Origin: Chloroflexota bacterium
Lineage (GTDB): Bacteria; Chloroflexota; Anaerolineae; Anaerolineales; Anaerolineaceae
Length of the DNA stretch: 10,904 nucleotides
Assembly: GCA_023406965.1 (NCBI GenBank)
Contig: JAEXTI010000558.1
Coordinates: 1-10,904 of the forward strand
Reading direction: 5' to 3'
A model generated the notes under the pieces. That model did no database searches and had not been told where the DNA came from. It was given only the letters and a program-made list of their open reading frames with translations. Below are positions 1 to 7,270 of this stretch, piece after piece. Made by a program: the position numbers and the translations under genes. The number at the start of each line of letters is the position of its first letter. The stretch's first letter is position 1.

Positions 1-705
1 GGGATGATTTGGGAACAGGTGCAATCCGGAGAAACGGTCGAAATCTGGACACTGTGCGCAGGGCAAATCCCCAAGGGTAAACCGCTCACCGCTTTCGCCG
101 AGCAAAAACACCGCGATTGGAAGGTCACTTTGCGGGTGGTCAACCTCCGCCGCGCCGAAGATCGCGCCGCCTGCGCCCTTCTCAATGCCGCCCCGCGCCA
201 TTGGACCCTGCCGGATATCATCTACCGGCGGCTGCCCAACGGCGAAGCGCTGGTAAATGACGGCGCCGACCTGTGGCTGCCGGTGCACCCCGGTGAGATG
301 CGCCTGGCGCAACGCCTGCGCACCTGGCTGCGCCGCAACCTCCCGCCCAACGCCCAACTGGTCTGCCCGCTCACCCTGGGCAACCACACCGACCACCGCT
401 TGGTGCGCACGGCAGCCGAAAGCCTGCGCCGCCCCTTATATTATTACGCCGATTATCCCTACATTGCCAACCTGTACAACCCGTTCCCAATCGGGTTTTC
501 AACCACCGATCTGTATACCCGGACTATCTCGCCCGCCGGTCTCGCCGCCTGGCAAAACAGCACTGCCGCCTACGAGTCTCAGGTAGACGACCTGTTCGGC
601 AGCATGGACGCGATGCGCGAGAAGATCGCCGCATTCTGGCAAACCGGAGGCGGCAGCTTCCTTTGGCGCGTCAATTTAGGTTCACCGGGAATCAGCGTGG
701 TGTAA
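1..705 (+). CDS. PIG-L / LmbE-family deacetylase, 5' end cut off by the window
   Basis: Likely a zinc-dependent N-acetyl-sugar or related small-molecule deacetylase of the PIG-L family; the substrate cannot be told. The frame is open from base 1. The first Met (base 4) is probably internal, because the family's N-terminal metal motif (HPDD, then a Gly pair) should lie just before it and is missing. Visible family marks, counted from that Met, are RRAEDRAACALL at about 49-60, which matches the usual Arg/Glu helix; the second metal motif GNHTDH at 126-131 (H128, D130, H131); YYYADYPY at 146-153; and a C-terminal YESQVDDLFGS segment at 190-200 typical of the family. About 15-25 N-terminal residues are probably outside the window. 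The TAA stop at 703-705 is followed two bases later by a long hairpin. The gene converges with the methyltransferase. The family call is firm; the role is unknown. Confidence 0.85.
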   Translation, partial: GMIWEQVQSGETVEIWTLCAGQIPKGKPLTAFAEQKHRDWKVTLRVVNLRRAEDRAACALLNAAPRHWTLPDIIYRRLPNGEALVNDGADLWLPVHPGEMRLAQRLRTWLRRNLPPNAQLVCPLTLGNHTDHRLVRTAAESLRRPLYYYADYPYIANLYNPFPIGFSTTDLYTRTISPAGLAAWQNSTAAYESQVDDLFGSMDAMREKIAAFWQTGGGSFLWRVNLGSPGISVV

Positions 706-707
706 TT

Positions 708-758
708 CGCATTTTGAGGTATGAGAGCGGCTTTGCCGCTCTCATACCTCAAAATGCG
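708..758. terminator. Perfect 24-bp inverted repeat between convergent genes, probable shared transcription stop
   Basis: Bases 708-731 are exactly complementary to 735-758, leaving only TTT (732-734) in the loop. The stem starts two bases after the stop of the deacetylase gene and ends 35 bases before the stop of the opposing methyltransferase gene, where a bidirectional terminator is expected. Neither strand has a clear T run directly after the stem; the only T-rich part is the TTTT/AAAA inside the stem. It is therefore not a textbook intrinsic terminator. It could instead be an mRNA 3'-end stabiliser or a copy of a dispersed palindromic element. Confidence 0.55.
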
Positions 759-793
759 GCACCTCCCACGATAAATCCCAAAAAAGCCTCGAT

Positions 794-1570
794 TTATAGT
801 GGCTTGATCGCTCGCGTGGCAATGAAAGGCTGCATGAAGCGGGTGATCAGGTTGCTTTCGTCGTTGTCGGTGTCCTCGTAGAAATCCACCAGGTGAAAAC
901 CGGCTGCCAACTGCCCGCCGATTTGCTCGCTCAACGTGTGGCTCCATTCCAGCGGCGAAGGCCCGTACAGCGCCAGACGCTCCTCTTCTGGCATGTCGGT
1001 CACATCGGCATACGGGAGCGAGTAGCGTGCCTGAAGGATGCCTTCTTTCATCTTGTAGGGATCGAAAAGGTAAGTCACCGGATTGGAGAACCCCGCCAGC
1101 AAAATGCCGCCGGGGCGCAGCACCCGGAACGCTTCGCGCCACACCGGCAGCACATCCGGCACGAAGCAGTTGGACACCGGGTGGAAAATCAGGTCAAAAC
1201 TCGCCTCTGCCAACGCAGACAGATCGGCCATGTCTCCCTGAACGGTCTGAATGGCCAAACCATCCCGCTCCGCCACCTGCCGGTCCTGGGCGAGCTGGCG
1301 CGGCGAGTTGTCAAACACGGTCACCCTGGCGCCCGCCGCCGCCAAAATCGGCCCTTGTTGCCCACCACCCGAAGCCAAACACAGCACATCCTTCCCTACA
1401 ACCGTGTCTCCGTACCACGAACGAGGCACCTTCTTGATGGGGGTCAGCACCAACGCCCATTCACCCTTCCGGGCAGCGGCAATCTCTTCCGGGCTCATCG
1501 GAAGAGTCCAGATGTTTTTATCTTCCACCTGGCGGTTCCAGGCTTCGCGGTTATATTCCAGATAATCCAT
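794..1570 (-). CDS. Class I SAM-dependent methyltransferase
   Basis: A 258-aa soluble protein with the Rossmann-type methyltransferase core (Methyltransf_11/25-like). Motif I is [12 protein letters not shown] at 62-73, the acidic ribose-binding residue is D87 at the end of strand 2 (VTVFD), and QGDMADL at 111-117 fits the adenine-contact loop. FDLIFHPVS at 125-133 is the strand 4 region, and [13 protein letters not shown] at 149-161 is the usual motif after strand 4. The N-terminal 50 residues (YNREAWNRQ) resemble the cap seen in many small-molecule methyltransferases. The methyl acceptor cannot be read from sequence. ATG at 1570-1568 is chosen because GAGGTGG lies just upstream at suitable spacing. 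Several apparent open frames on the opposite strand are shadows of this gene. It looks monocistronic and convergent with the deacetylase gene. Confidence 0.85.
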   Translation of the reverse strand: MDYLEYNREAWNRQVEDKNIWTLPMSPEEIAAARKGEWALVLTPIKKVPRSWYGDTVVGKDVLCLASGGGQQGPILAAAGARVTVFDNSPRQLAQDRQVAERDGLAIQTVQGDMADLSALAEASFDLIFHPVSNCFVPDVLPVWREAFRVLRPGGILLAGFSNPVTYLFDPYKMKEGILQARYSLPYADVTDMPEEERLALYGPSPLEWSHTLSEQIGGQLAAGFHLVDFYEDTDNDESNLITRFMQPFIATRAIKPL

Positions 1571-1574
1571 GTGT

Positions 1575-1581
1575 CCACCTC
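1575..1581 (-). promoter_or_regulatory. Ribosome binding site of the methyltransferase gene
   Basis: Read on the - strand this is GAGGTGG, four bases before the ATG. Counted from the AGG core the distance is about eight bases. It supports the chosen start. Confidence 0.6.
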
Positions 1582-1700
1582 GTCTTCAATTTATTTGCCT
1601 CTGCCGAACCGTCCTCCGGAGGTTTCCGCTTCCGGCGGGCATATCTTATTTTAACGTACAAACCGGCCCTTACGCAGGCCACAGATACGCTGACTCGAAC

Positions 1701-1728
1701 GACTCACCCCCACCTGTGGGGGCGAGTC
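1701..1728. repeat. GC-rich inverted repeat upstream of the long operon
   Basis: GACTCACCCCCAC (1701-1713) faces GTGGGGGCGAGTC (1716-1728). Twelve of 13 positions are complementary, with one A/C mismatch at 1706/1723. A further GACTC lies at 1692-1696, so the pentamer occurs three times within 37 bases (two direct, one inverted). The element sits about 55 bases before the predicted promoter and about 130 bases from the methyltransferase start. It may be an operator for a dimeric regulator. As a hairpin it has no T run directly after it, although an eight-base stretch with seven Ts occurs about 40 bases on. The rest of this 225-base intergenic region shows only a 10-bp palindrome at 1613-1622 (CCTCCGGAGG). 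Confidence 0.45.
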
Positions 1729-1780
1729 AACCAAAAACAGAAACTATTTTCGATAAATCTACACTGTTTTTTTATTCTTA

Positions 1781-1789
1781 TGCTATACT
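1781..1789 (+). promoter_or_regulatory. Extended -10 promoter giving a probably leaderless mRNA
   Basis: TGCTATACT matches the extended -10 pattern (TG, one base, then TATAAT with one mismatch). No good -35 box stands 16-18 bases upstream, which is common for extended -10 promoters. The hexamer ends six bases before the ATG at 1796, so transcription would be expected to start at or next to the A of the start codon. No Shine-Dalgarno sequence is present before that ATG. Both facts point to leaderless translation of the first gene of the operon. Confidence 0.55.
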
Positions 1790-1795
1790 GATATT

Positions 1796-2050
1796 ATGCA
1801 ACCGGAACGCGATTACTGGCCTGAATGGGCTCGCTTCTTGCACAAAAGGGGATGGGGAGATATGGTTGCTGCCCTCCTGGAAGCATCTGGCCCTCTGACC
1901 CTGTTCCTGGCCCAGGCCATGTATATCGGGCAGCCCTTCGTTCAGGGCAGCGTTCCCTCCGCCAAACTAGAAGCGTTGACCAGGCTGTTTGAAGATCAAA
2001 ATGAAGGCCGCTCGTTTGCTTCATACTTACGGGAGGATACACATTCGTGA
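1796..2050 (+). CDS. Small protein of unknown function, first gene of the membrane operon
   Basis: An 84-aa protein that I do not recognise. It has no signal peptide and no clear transmembrane segment. The middle (about residues 25-50) is moderately hydrophobic, and the C-terminal part (55-80) reads as a charged helix. It starts with an aromatic, charged stretch (RDYWPEWARFLHKRGW). The composition suggests a small helical cytoplasmic protein. ATG at 1796 is the only reasonable start: it lies directly downstream of an extended -10 element and lacks a ribosome binding site, so it is probably leaderless. The stop overlaps the GTG start of the next gene by four bases (GTGA), implying translational coupling and a role linked to the following membrane proteins. 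Confidence 0.65.
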   Translation: MQPERDYWPEWARFLHKRGWGDMVAALLEASGPLTLFLAQAMYIGQPFVQGSVPSAKLEALTRLFEDQNEGRSFASYLREDTHS

Positions 2051-2802
2051 ACTGGCTTAGTTCCATCATTGGTCTGCTTATTGTCCTCGCTGCTGCCGGA
2101 ATGATCCTGGGCTTTTCCCTACCCGTCGCCCGCCGGACCAAACGAACCTTCCGTTACATTCCAGCCATGCAGCGCTTGCGCCGCGCTTTGGGTTTAGCCG
2201 TCGAAGACGGCAGCCGTCTGCACGTTTCTTTGGGCAAGGCCAGCATCTTCAGCCCCACCAACGCTTCGGCCCTGGTTGGCCTGGCAACCCTCGAGCGCGT
2301 CTCCCAAATGAGTTCGGTCAGCGACCGCCCCCCGGTGGCAACCAGCGGAGACGGTACCCTGTCCATCCTCAGTCAAGACACCATGCGCGCCGCTTACCGC
2401 ATCGCTAACGCCCCGGAATTGTTTGATGTGGAGCGCGGGCGATTGGCCGGCCCCACCCCCCTCTCCTACATTGCCGGAACTTTGCCCGTCATCCGTGATG
2501 AGCGCGTTTCGACCAATGTCCTGGTGGGCAATTTTGGCCCCGAGGTGGCTCTGTTGGCGGAAGCATCCGACCAACAAGACGCCTTCACCCTGGGCGCAAG
2601 CGACTCGTTGGCTGCCCAGGCTGTTCTTTATGCCTCTTCTGAAGAAACGCTCATCGGTGAGGAGTTGTTCGCCCTTCCCGCCTACCTCCAAGCCGGTCCA
2701 ACCCACCAGGCCAGCCTGCGCGCCCAGGATATCCTTCGCTGGGCGGTTGTTGGGCTCATCGTCCTGGCTGTCTTGCTTTCCTTCCTGGGGATTGTCCTAT
2801 GA
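2047..2802 (+). CDS. Membrane protein with one transmembrane helix at each end, DUF6754-like
   Basis: A 251-aa protein. A hydrophobic helix at about 5-25 is followed by a basic patch (RRTKR, 29-33), placing the central domain on the cytoplasmic side by the positive-inside rule. A second helix occupies about 232-251 and ends at the stop. The central domain (35-230) is soluble-looking and rich in small residues, with stretches such as SVSDRPPVATSGDGTLSILS (91-110), LPVIRDERVSTNVLVGNFG (146-164) and IGEELFALPAYL (203-214). From memory this resembles the uncharacterised DUF6754 family seen in Chloroflexota; that was not searched. The GTG start is chosen because GGAGG at 2032-2036 lies ten bases upstream and the GTGA overlap fits. 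The end overlaps the next gene by four bases (ATGA). No catalytic motif is evident. Confidence 0.75.
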   Translation: MNWLSSIIGLLIVLAAAGMILGFSLPVARRTKRTFRYIPAMQRLRRALGLAVEDGSRLHVSLGKASIFSPTNASALVGLATLERVSQMSSVSDRPPVATSGDGTLSILSQDTMRAAYRIANAPELFDVERGRLAGPTPLSYIAGTLPVIRDERVSTNVLVGNFGPEVALLAEASDQQDAFTLGASDSLAAQAVLYASSEETLIGEELFALPAYLQAGPTHQASLRAQDILRWAVVGLIVLAVLLSFLGIVL

Positions 2803-3419
2803 GATCGCCCGTAGCGACCGCATTCGCCATTGGTTTCGGCCTGATTGTTCTGATCGGCTACTTCATCCCGGCTGACTCGGAAAAACTACAAAACATACTC
2901 ACCATCCGCTCTATCTTGATTGGCTGGGCAGTGATCCTGGCAGCAGTGGCAGCGCTGGTGGGGGTTTTCAACATGCTCTTCGTGAACATGAAACGCATGG
3001 TCGCCAAGCGCAACCCTGACCGCTATGGATTCATCCTGGTACTGGCTTTCCTGGTCACTTTCTTTGCAGGTTTAGCCCTCGGCCCAGGCAACAGCGATTA
3101 CCAAAAAGCCGTCCTGGCGGTACAAATTCCGGTAGAAGGCGCGCTAATGGGTCTGGTCGCCATCACCCTAACGGTGGCTGGATTGCGCCTGGCCCAACGC
3201 CGCAAAACCCTGATGGCAGGAGTTTTCGCCGTCAGCGCGGTGGTCTTCTTGCTCCTCGCCAGCGGCCTGCTCGGAATGCTCTCCGATTTCCCCGTAATCG
3301 GTTTTATCCAGCGGCTGCCCATCGCGGGCGGGCGCGGTATCCTGTTGGGCATCGCCCTGGGTAGCCTGACAGCCGGCCTGCGGGTCTTATTAGCTGCTGA
3401 TCGACCTTATACTGGATAA
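2799..3419 (+). CDS. Six-pass integral membrane protein of unknown function
   Basis: A 206-aa protein, mostly hydrophobic. Likely membrane helices are at about 6-23, 39-62, 76-95, 108-131, 138-160 and 178-199. Basic loops (KRMVAKRNPDR at 65-75; RLAQRRK at 130-136) lie after helices 2 and 4, so both ends are predicted on the inside. There is no transporter signature or conserved charged residue inside helices, and I cannot name a family. The start codon overlaps the previous stop (ATGA), and the next gene begins three bases after its stop, so it is almost surely co-translated with both. It plausibly forms a membrane platform with the six-pass protein at 6593-7258, which has a similar size and helix count. 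Confidence 0.75.
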   Translation: MRSPVATAFAIGFGLIVLIGYFIPADSEKLQNILTIRSILIGWAVILAAVAALVGVFNMLFVNMKRMVAKRNPDRYGFILVLAFLVTFFAGLALGPGNSDYQKAVLAVQIPVEGALMGLVAITLTVAGLRLAQRRKTLMAGVFAVSAVVFLLLASGLLGMLSDFPVIGFIQRLPIAGGRGILLGIALGSLTAGLRVLLAADRPYTG

Positions 3420-3422
3420 ACT

Positions 3423-6400
3423 ATGGCAGACGTGCGATGTCCTAAGTGTGGTAAAACCAATCCGGCCGATGCCGAAGTCTGCCGGCACTGCTGGCAGCGT
3501 CTCAAACCTGCCAAGAGCGACGCATCTGGCGCCCAGCCGCCGGCTTCCAACGAACCCGAATGGCTGCGCGAACTACGCTCCGATCAAAGCTCGGCCCCCG
3601 CTTCACAACCGGAAGAAGCTGCCCCCGCAGCAGGCGGTCAGGAAGTGCCCGATTGGCTGTCTCGGATCCGTGAACGAAACGAACCAGAAAGCACCGGCCT
3701 GGATGATTTGTTCGGCAAGCCCACCCCAATCCCACCCGCCGATTCCACACCCGATTGGCTGCAAGATGTGCAGCCTTCGGCTTCCGCTGCAGACAGCAGC
3801 GCAGATTGGTTGAGCGGGCTGCGTGGCGGAGAAACCAAACAGCCTTCATCCGAAGAAACCCAGCCCGCTGGAGAAGACGCCTGGTTGAGCAATCTGCAAA
3901 ACTTGCAAGCCGCCCCCGCACCGGACGAAGCGGAAGCAACCATCCCGGCTTCCAGCGAAGGCGCCCCCGACCTTTCGGCCTGGCTGGGCAGCCTGGACGC
4001 ATCCGATGACGTTACCCAGCGAGCCCAACCCGAAGCGCAGTGGGGTGACTTCGATCAAACCCAACCTGCTCAGGCAGAAGCTCCGGATCTACAATCCTGG
4101 CTGCAAAACCTCGACGCCGGAGAAACGACCCCGCCTGCCGCCCAAGAATCGATCACGGGTGTCACCGACTGGCTCAAGCAGACGGAAGAAACTCAATCTG
4201 CCGAGCCTCAGCCCGAGGCCGAACCCACTCCTCATCAAAGTTTTGGCATCACCGGTTGGTTGAACAGCCTGGAAACGCCTGAGGCATCCGCTCAACCAAC
4301 CGAAACCCCTGCGGCCCCGGTCACAGGAGAAACTCCTTCCTGGATGGCTGGTATAGAAGAAACAACTCCCGCTCCGGCAAAAGCTCAGCCTTCCGGCGAA
4401 GTGGAACTCCCTGCCTGGATGATGGAAGCCACCTCCGAACAGCCGCCTGTTGAACAACCCCCATCCGAACAGCCACCCGCCCCACCGCGGCCAACGCGCG
4501 CCCCAACCGAGGAACTGCCCTCTTGGATGGCCGGATTCACCCGAGAAGAACCGCCCGCGGCCCAACCTTCTACGCCTGTAGAAGAAACCTCCACCTGGAT
4601 GGGTCAGGGTGAGCCAGAAGCATCCGTACCGGAGCAACCTGCCGCCCCCGCCGAAAACATCCCCTCCTGGTTGGGCGAGTTCGGCGCTGCCGAAGAAGAA
4701 CAGACTACTCCTGCCCAAGCTGCACCCGCCGAGAGTATTCCCTCCTGGCTGGGCGAGTTCGGCACAGCCGAAGAAGCACAGACTACTCCTGCCCAAGCCG
4801 CTCCCGCCGAGAGTATTCCCTCATGGCTGGGTGAATTCGGCGCTGCCGAAGAAGAACAGACTACTCCTGCCCAAGCTGCACCCGCCGAGAGTATTCCTTC
4901 CTGGTTGGGCGAGTTCGGCGCAACCGAAGAAGAACAAACCACTCCTGCTGAAGCCGCCCCCGCCGAGGAAGTACCCTCCTGGATGGGTGCCTTTGGCGCT
5001 GCGACCGCCGCCGTAGCCGCCGCAGGAGAAGAGGAAGAACAAACTCTCCAGCCTGCCGAAGCCGGTCCGCTCGGTGACGATTGGCTGCAAACCTTTGGCC
5101 AGATGACCGACCAGCCCGCCGAAACGGCCGAAGCCGCCGAACCTATCGCTGATCTAGGTATCCCTGGCTGGCAGATCAACCGCGACGCGACCAAAGAAAC
5201 GCCCTCCACGCCGCACCCGTTCATCGAAGAAGGCTTACCGGCCTGGATGAACAATATCGAACAGCCCATCATCGCCGAAGAGAGCAGCACCGCCCCGGCC
5301 CTATACGAAGAGCCGGACAGTAGCCCATTGACACCTGATCAGGGCACGCCCTTCCAGGTGGACCTCCCCGATTGGATCGGCGAAGAGGCCGCGCCAATGA
5401 CTGCCGCGGCCTCGCTGGAGGGAGAAGAAGAGCCGCAACTGGAACTGGCTCAGGCCGAACTGCCCAGTTGGGTAGAAGATATGCGCCCGGTCGAGTCAGC
5501 CATTGGCGGCGAGTTGACCTCGGACGGCGACCAACGTATCGAGAAAGCCGGGCCGCTGGCCGGGCTGCGCGGCATCCTCCCCGGCGAAGATACCGCGGTC
5601 CGCTACCGCAAACTCCCCGTCTACTCGGTCAAACTGCGCGTGTCTGAACGTCAGCGCCAGTATATCAACCTCCTCGATAATGTTATCTCGCTGGAAAACC
5701 AGGCCCAGGCAATCCCTGCCTTGCCATCCAAGGCGCCGCAGTTTATTTTGCGTCTGGCAATCGGCATCCTGCTCATCGTTGGGCTGCTCCTGCCGCCGCT
5801 ATTTGATGTGCAAATCTCCGGGCTTCCGTCTGTCGCGCCCGAAGGCATGCTCGAGTTGTACAACACGGTCGAAGCCCTTCCCGCCGGCGCGCGTGTCTTG
5901 CTGGCGGTGGAATACGAGCCTGCTTTATCGGGTGAGATGAAGCTGGCCTCTTCTGCCGTTATCGAGCACCTCATGGTCAAGAATTCGATCATAGTGGTTG
6001 TTTCCACGTCCACTACCGGCCCCATCATGGCCGAGCAACTCCTGGACGATATCCATCTGCGCCAGCCAGGGTTCAACCTGGAAAACCAGAAGGTGAACCT
6101 TTCCTACCTGGCGGGAGGGACTTCCTCGCTGCTCGAATTTGCCCACAGCCCACGCAGTGCGGCTCCCGTAGCCCTGGACACCTCCGTGACCGGCCAACTG
6201 CCTTGGGAAAGCCACGCTCTTCAAGACATTAACAGCGTGCGCGATTTTGCGCTGGTCATCGTGCTCACCGACAGCGCCGAAACCGGTCGCGCCTGGGTCG
6301 AGCAGGTCCAGCCCATGTTGGGTAACACTCCTCTGACCATGGTCACCAGCGCCCAGGCAGCTCCGCTGCTCCACCCTTACCTCGAATCGCAGCAGGTAGA

Positions 6401-6587
6401 CGGTCTGGTTTCTGGATTGTACGGCGGAGCCATGTATGAGAAACGCTCCGGGCGGGTCAGCCTGCCCGCCGGCTACTATATGGGTTACCAGGGCGCGTTC
6501 CTGGTAGGCATTCTGGTGCTTTTCCTCGGTGGGATCATCTCAATGGTCATGTCCATGAGCCGCCGGGCGAAGAAAGGCAAGGCATAG
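3423..6587 (+). CDS. Zinc-ribbon membrane protein with a long Trp-motif disordered region and an outside domain
   Basis: A 1054-aa protein in five parts. (1) An N-terminal zinc ribbon, CPKC at 6-9 and CRHC at 20-23. (2) A disordered Pro/Ala/Glu/Gln-rich region, about 30-690, carrying 23 short motifs with Trp followed mostly by Leu or Met (first W47, last W683), such as VPDWL, ITGWL, LPAWM and IPSWLGEFG; residues 407-527 are a 26-aa tandem repeat. (3) A conserved-looking juxtamembrane stretch with AGPLAGLRGILPGE, then basic residues. (4) A transmembrane helix at about 774-795, an outside domain at about 796-1020 of mixed alpha/beta look (VLLAVEYEP, IIVVVSTSTTG, ALVIVLTDS), and a second helix at about 1024-1045. 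(5) A basic tail, SRRAKKGKA. Zinc ribbon and Trp region should be cytoplasmic. No enzyme motif is seen. It is likely a scaffold whose Trp motifs bind a partner. It starts three bases after the previous gene and has only a weak ribosome site. Confidence 0.8.
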   Translation: MADVRCPKCGKTNPADAEVCRHCWQRLKPAKSDASGAQPPASNEPEWLRELRSDQSSAPASQPEEAAPAAGGQEVPDWLSRIRERNEPESTGLDDLFGKPTPIPPADSTPDWLQDVQPSASAADSSADWLSGLRGGETKQPSSEETQPAGEDAWLSNLQNLQAAPAPDEAEATIPASSEGAPDLSAWLGSLDASDDVTQRAQPEAQWGDFDQTQPAQAEAPDLQSWLQNLDAGETTPPAAQESITGVTDWLKQTEETQSAEPQPEAEPTPHQSFGITGWLNSLETPEASAQPTETPAAPVTGETPSWMAGIEETTPAPAKAQPSGEVELPAWMMEATSEQPPVEQPPSEQPPAPPRPTRAPTEELPSWMAGFTREEPPAAQPSTPVEETSTWMGQGEPEASVPEQPAAPAENIPSWLGEFGAAEEEQTTPAQAAPAESIPSWLGEFGTAEEAQTTPAQAAPAESIPSWLGEFGAAEEEQTTPAQAAPAESIPSWLGEFGATEEEQTTPAEAAPAEEVPSWMGAFGAATAAVAAAGEEEEQTLQPAEAGPLGDDWLQTFGQMTDQPAETAEAAEPIADLGIPGWQINRDATKETPSTPHPFIEEGLPAWMNNIEQPIIAEESSTAPALYEEPDSSPLTPDQGTPFQVDLPDWIGEEAAPMTAAASLEGEEEPQLELAQAELPSWVEDMRPVESAIGGELTSDGDQRIEKAGPLAGLRGILPGEDTAVRYRKLPVYSVKLRVSERQRQYINLLDNVISLENQAQAIPALPSKAPQFILRLAIGILLIVGLLLPPLFDVQISGLPSVAPEGMLELYNTVEALPAGARVLLAVEYEPALSGEMKLASSAVIEHLMVKNSIIVVVSTSTTGPIMAEQLLDDIHLRQPGFNLENQKVNLSYLAGGTSSLLEFAHSPRSAAPVALDTSVTGQLPWESHALQDINSVRDFALVIVLTDSAETGRAWVEQVQPMLGNTPLTMVTSAQAAPLLHPYLESQQVDGLVSGLYGGAMYEKRSGRVSLPAGYYMGYQGAFLVGILVLFLGGIISMVMSMSRRAKKGKA
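4641..5003 (+). repeat. 78-bp in-frame tandem repeat, four full units plus a divergent partial fifth
   Basis: Units are 4641-4718, 4719-4796, 4797-4874, 4875-4952 and a partial at 4953-5003. Each full unit codes for 26 residues of the form AAPAExIPSWLGEFG followed by an acidic Thr/Gln linker. Units 2 to 4 share GAGAGTATTCC where unit 1 has GAAAACATCCC; unit 2 carries ACA GCC and GCA changes not seen in units 1 and 3. The fifth unit is degenerate (EEVPSWMGAFGA). The length is a multiple of three, so copy number can change without breaking the frame. Confidence 0.9.
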
Positions 6588-6592
6588 CAGCT

Positions 6593-7258
6593 ATGGATTC
6601 GCAGCTTATCTTCACCCTGGTTGGTTTCGTCCTCACCCTGATGGTGTTCTCTTATATCTTCGGAGACAATTTCCTCTTCCGCCTGGCCAGTTATCTCTTC
6701 GTAGGTGTTTCGGGCGGCTATGTAGGCGCGCTGGTCATCGACCAGGTGATCTTCCCTCGTCTGATTTATCCCCTCCTGGATGGCACGCTGGCTGAAAAGA
6801 TCCTGGCGGGCATTCCGCTCATCCTTGGCACGCTGCTCCTGACCAAACTTTCTCCACGACTGGCTCGCCTGGGCAACATTCCTATGGCCTATCTGGTGGG
6901 GATCGGGGCCGCTATTGCCGTCGGCGGAGCCGTTTTCGGCACTTTGTTGGGCCAGATCCGCGGTGCAGCCGAACCGTTCAACATGACCGATCCCACCAAC
7001 TCTTTTGGCGGTATGCTCGAAGGGCTGGTGATCCTGGTAGGCGCTGTGGGCACGCTTGTTTACTTCCAGTTCGGGGCCAACACCCGCCCCGACCAACCTC
7101 CCCGTCGCGCGCCGCTGGTTGAAGGCCTGGCCCTGGTTGGGCAGATCTTCATCGGAATCACCCTCGGCGCGCTCTTCGCCGGTGTCTATGCCGCCGCGAT
7201 CACCGCGCTGGTTGAACGCTGGCTGGAAATTATTACAACTATTGCAAAACTCTTCTAA
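6593..7258 (+). CDS. Second six-pass integral membrane protein of unknown function
   Basis: A 221-aa protein with likely membrane helices at about 3-23, 31-52, 68-85, 97-120, 138-161 and 176-204, ending in a short amphipathic tail (ALVERWLEIITTIAKLF). Glycine-rich helix stretches (VGVSGGYVGALV at 37-48; VGIGAAIAVGGAVFGTLLG at 102-120) suggest tight helix packing. A soluble loop at 121-137 contains EPFNMTDPTNSFGG, and a second at 162-175 is Pro/Arg-rich. I recognise no family. The ATG lies five bases after the stop of the zinc-ribbon gene with only a distant AAAGG, so translation is probably coupled. The size and pass number parallel the protein at 2799-3419, but I see no clear sequence likeness between them. 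Confidence 0.75.
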   Translation: MDSQLIFTLVGFVLTLMVFSYIFGDNFLFRLASYLFVGVSGGYVGALVIDQVIFPRLIYPLLDGTLAEKILAGIPLILGTLLLTKLSPRLARLGNIPMAYLVGIGAAIAVGGAVFGTLLGQIRGAAEPFNMTDPTNSFGGMLEGLVILVGAVGTLVYFQFGANTRPDQPPRRAPLVEGLALVGQIFIGITLGALFAGVYAAAITALVERWLEIITTIAKLF

Positions 7259-7270
7259 GGGGCTCCGCAG

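Noticed and set aside
771..797. ATAAATC / GATTTAT inverted repeat overlapping the methyltransferase stop, with a T run in the loop on the - strand
   Set aside because: Only seven AT-rich pairs with a 13-base loop, and the T run is inside the loop, not after the stem. It is not a credible terminator.
893..1654. A 253-codon + strand frame opposite the methyltransferase
   Set aside because: The - strand frame has clear methyltransferase motifs and a ribosome site; the + frame has no family likeness.
1682..1728. Possible tRNA remnant: GTTCGAGTC on the - strand resembles a T-arm
   Set aside because: The flanking bases do not form the five-pair T stem, and no acceptor or anticodon arm could be found.
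4641..5003. CRISPR-like array
   Set aside because: The 78-base units are directly adjacent, in frame and coding, with no spacers.
4089..5290. Long - strand frames with Gly/Ser-rich repeats
   Set aside because: They are the reverse complement of the Pro/Ala/Glu repeat region, and their apparent repeats come from the real gene's repeats.
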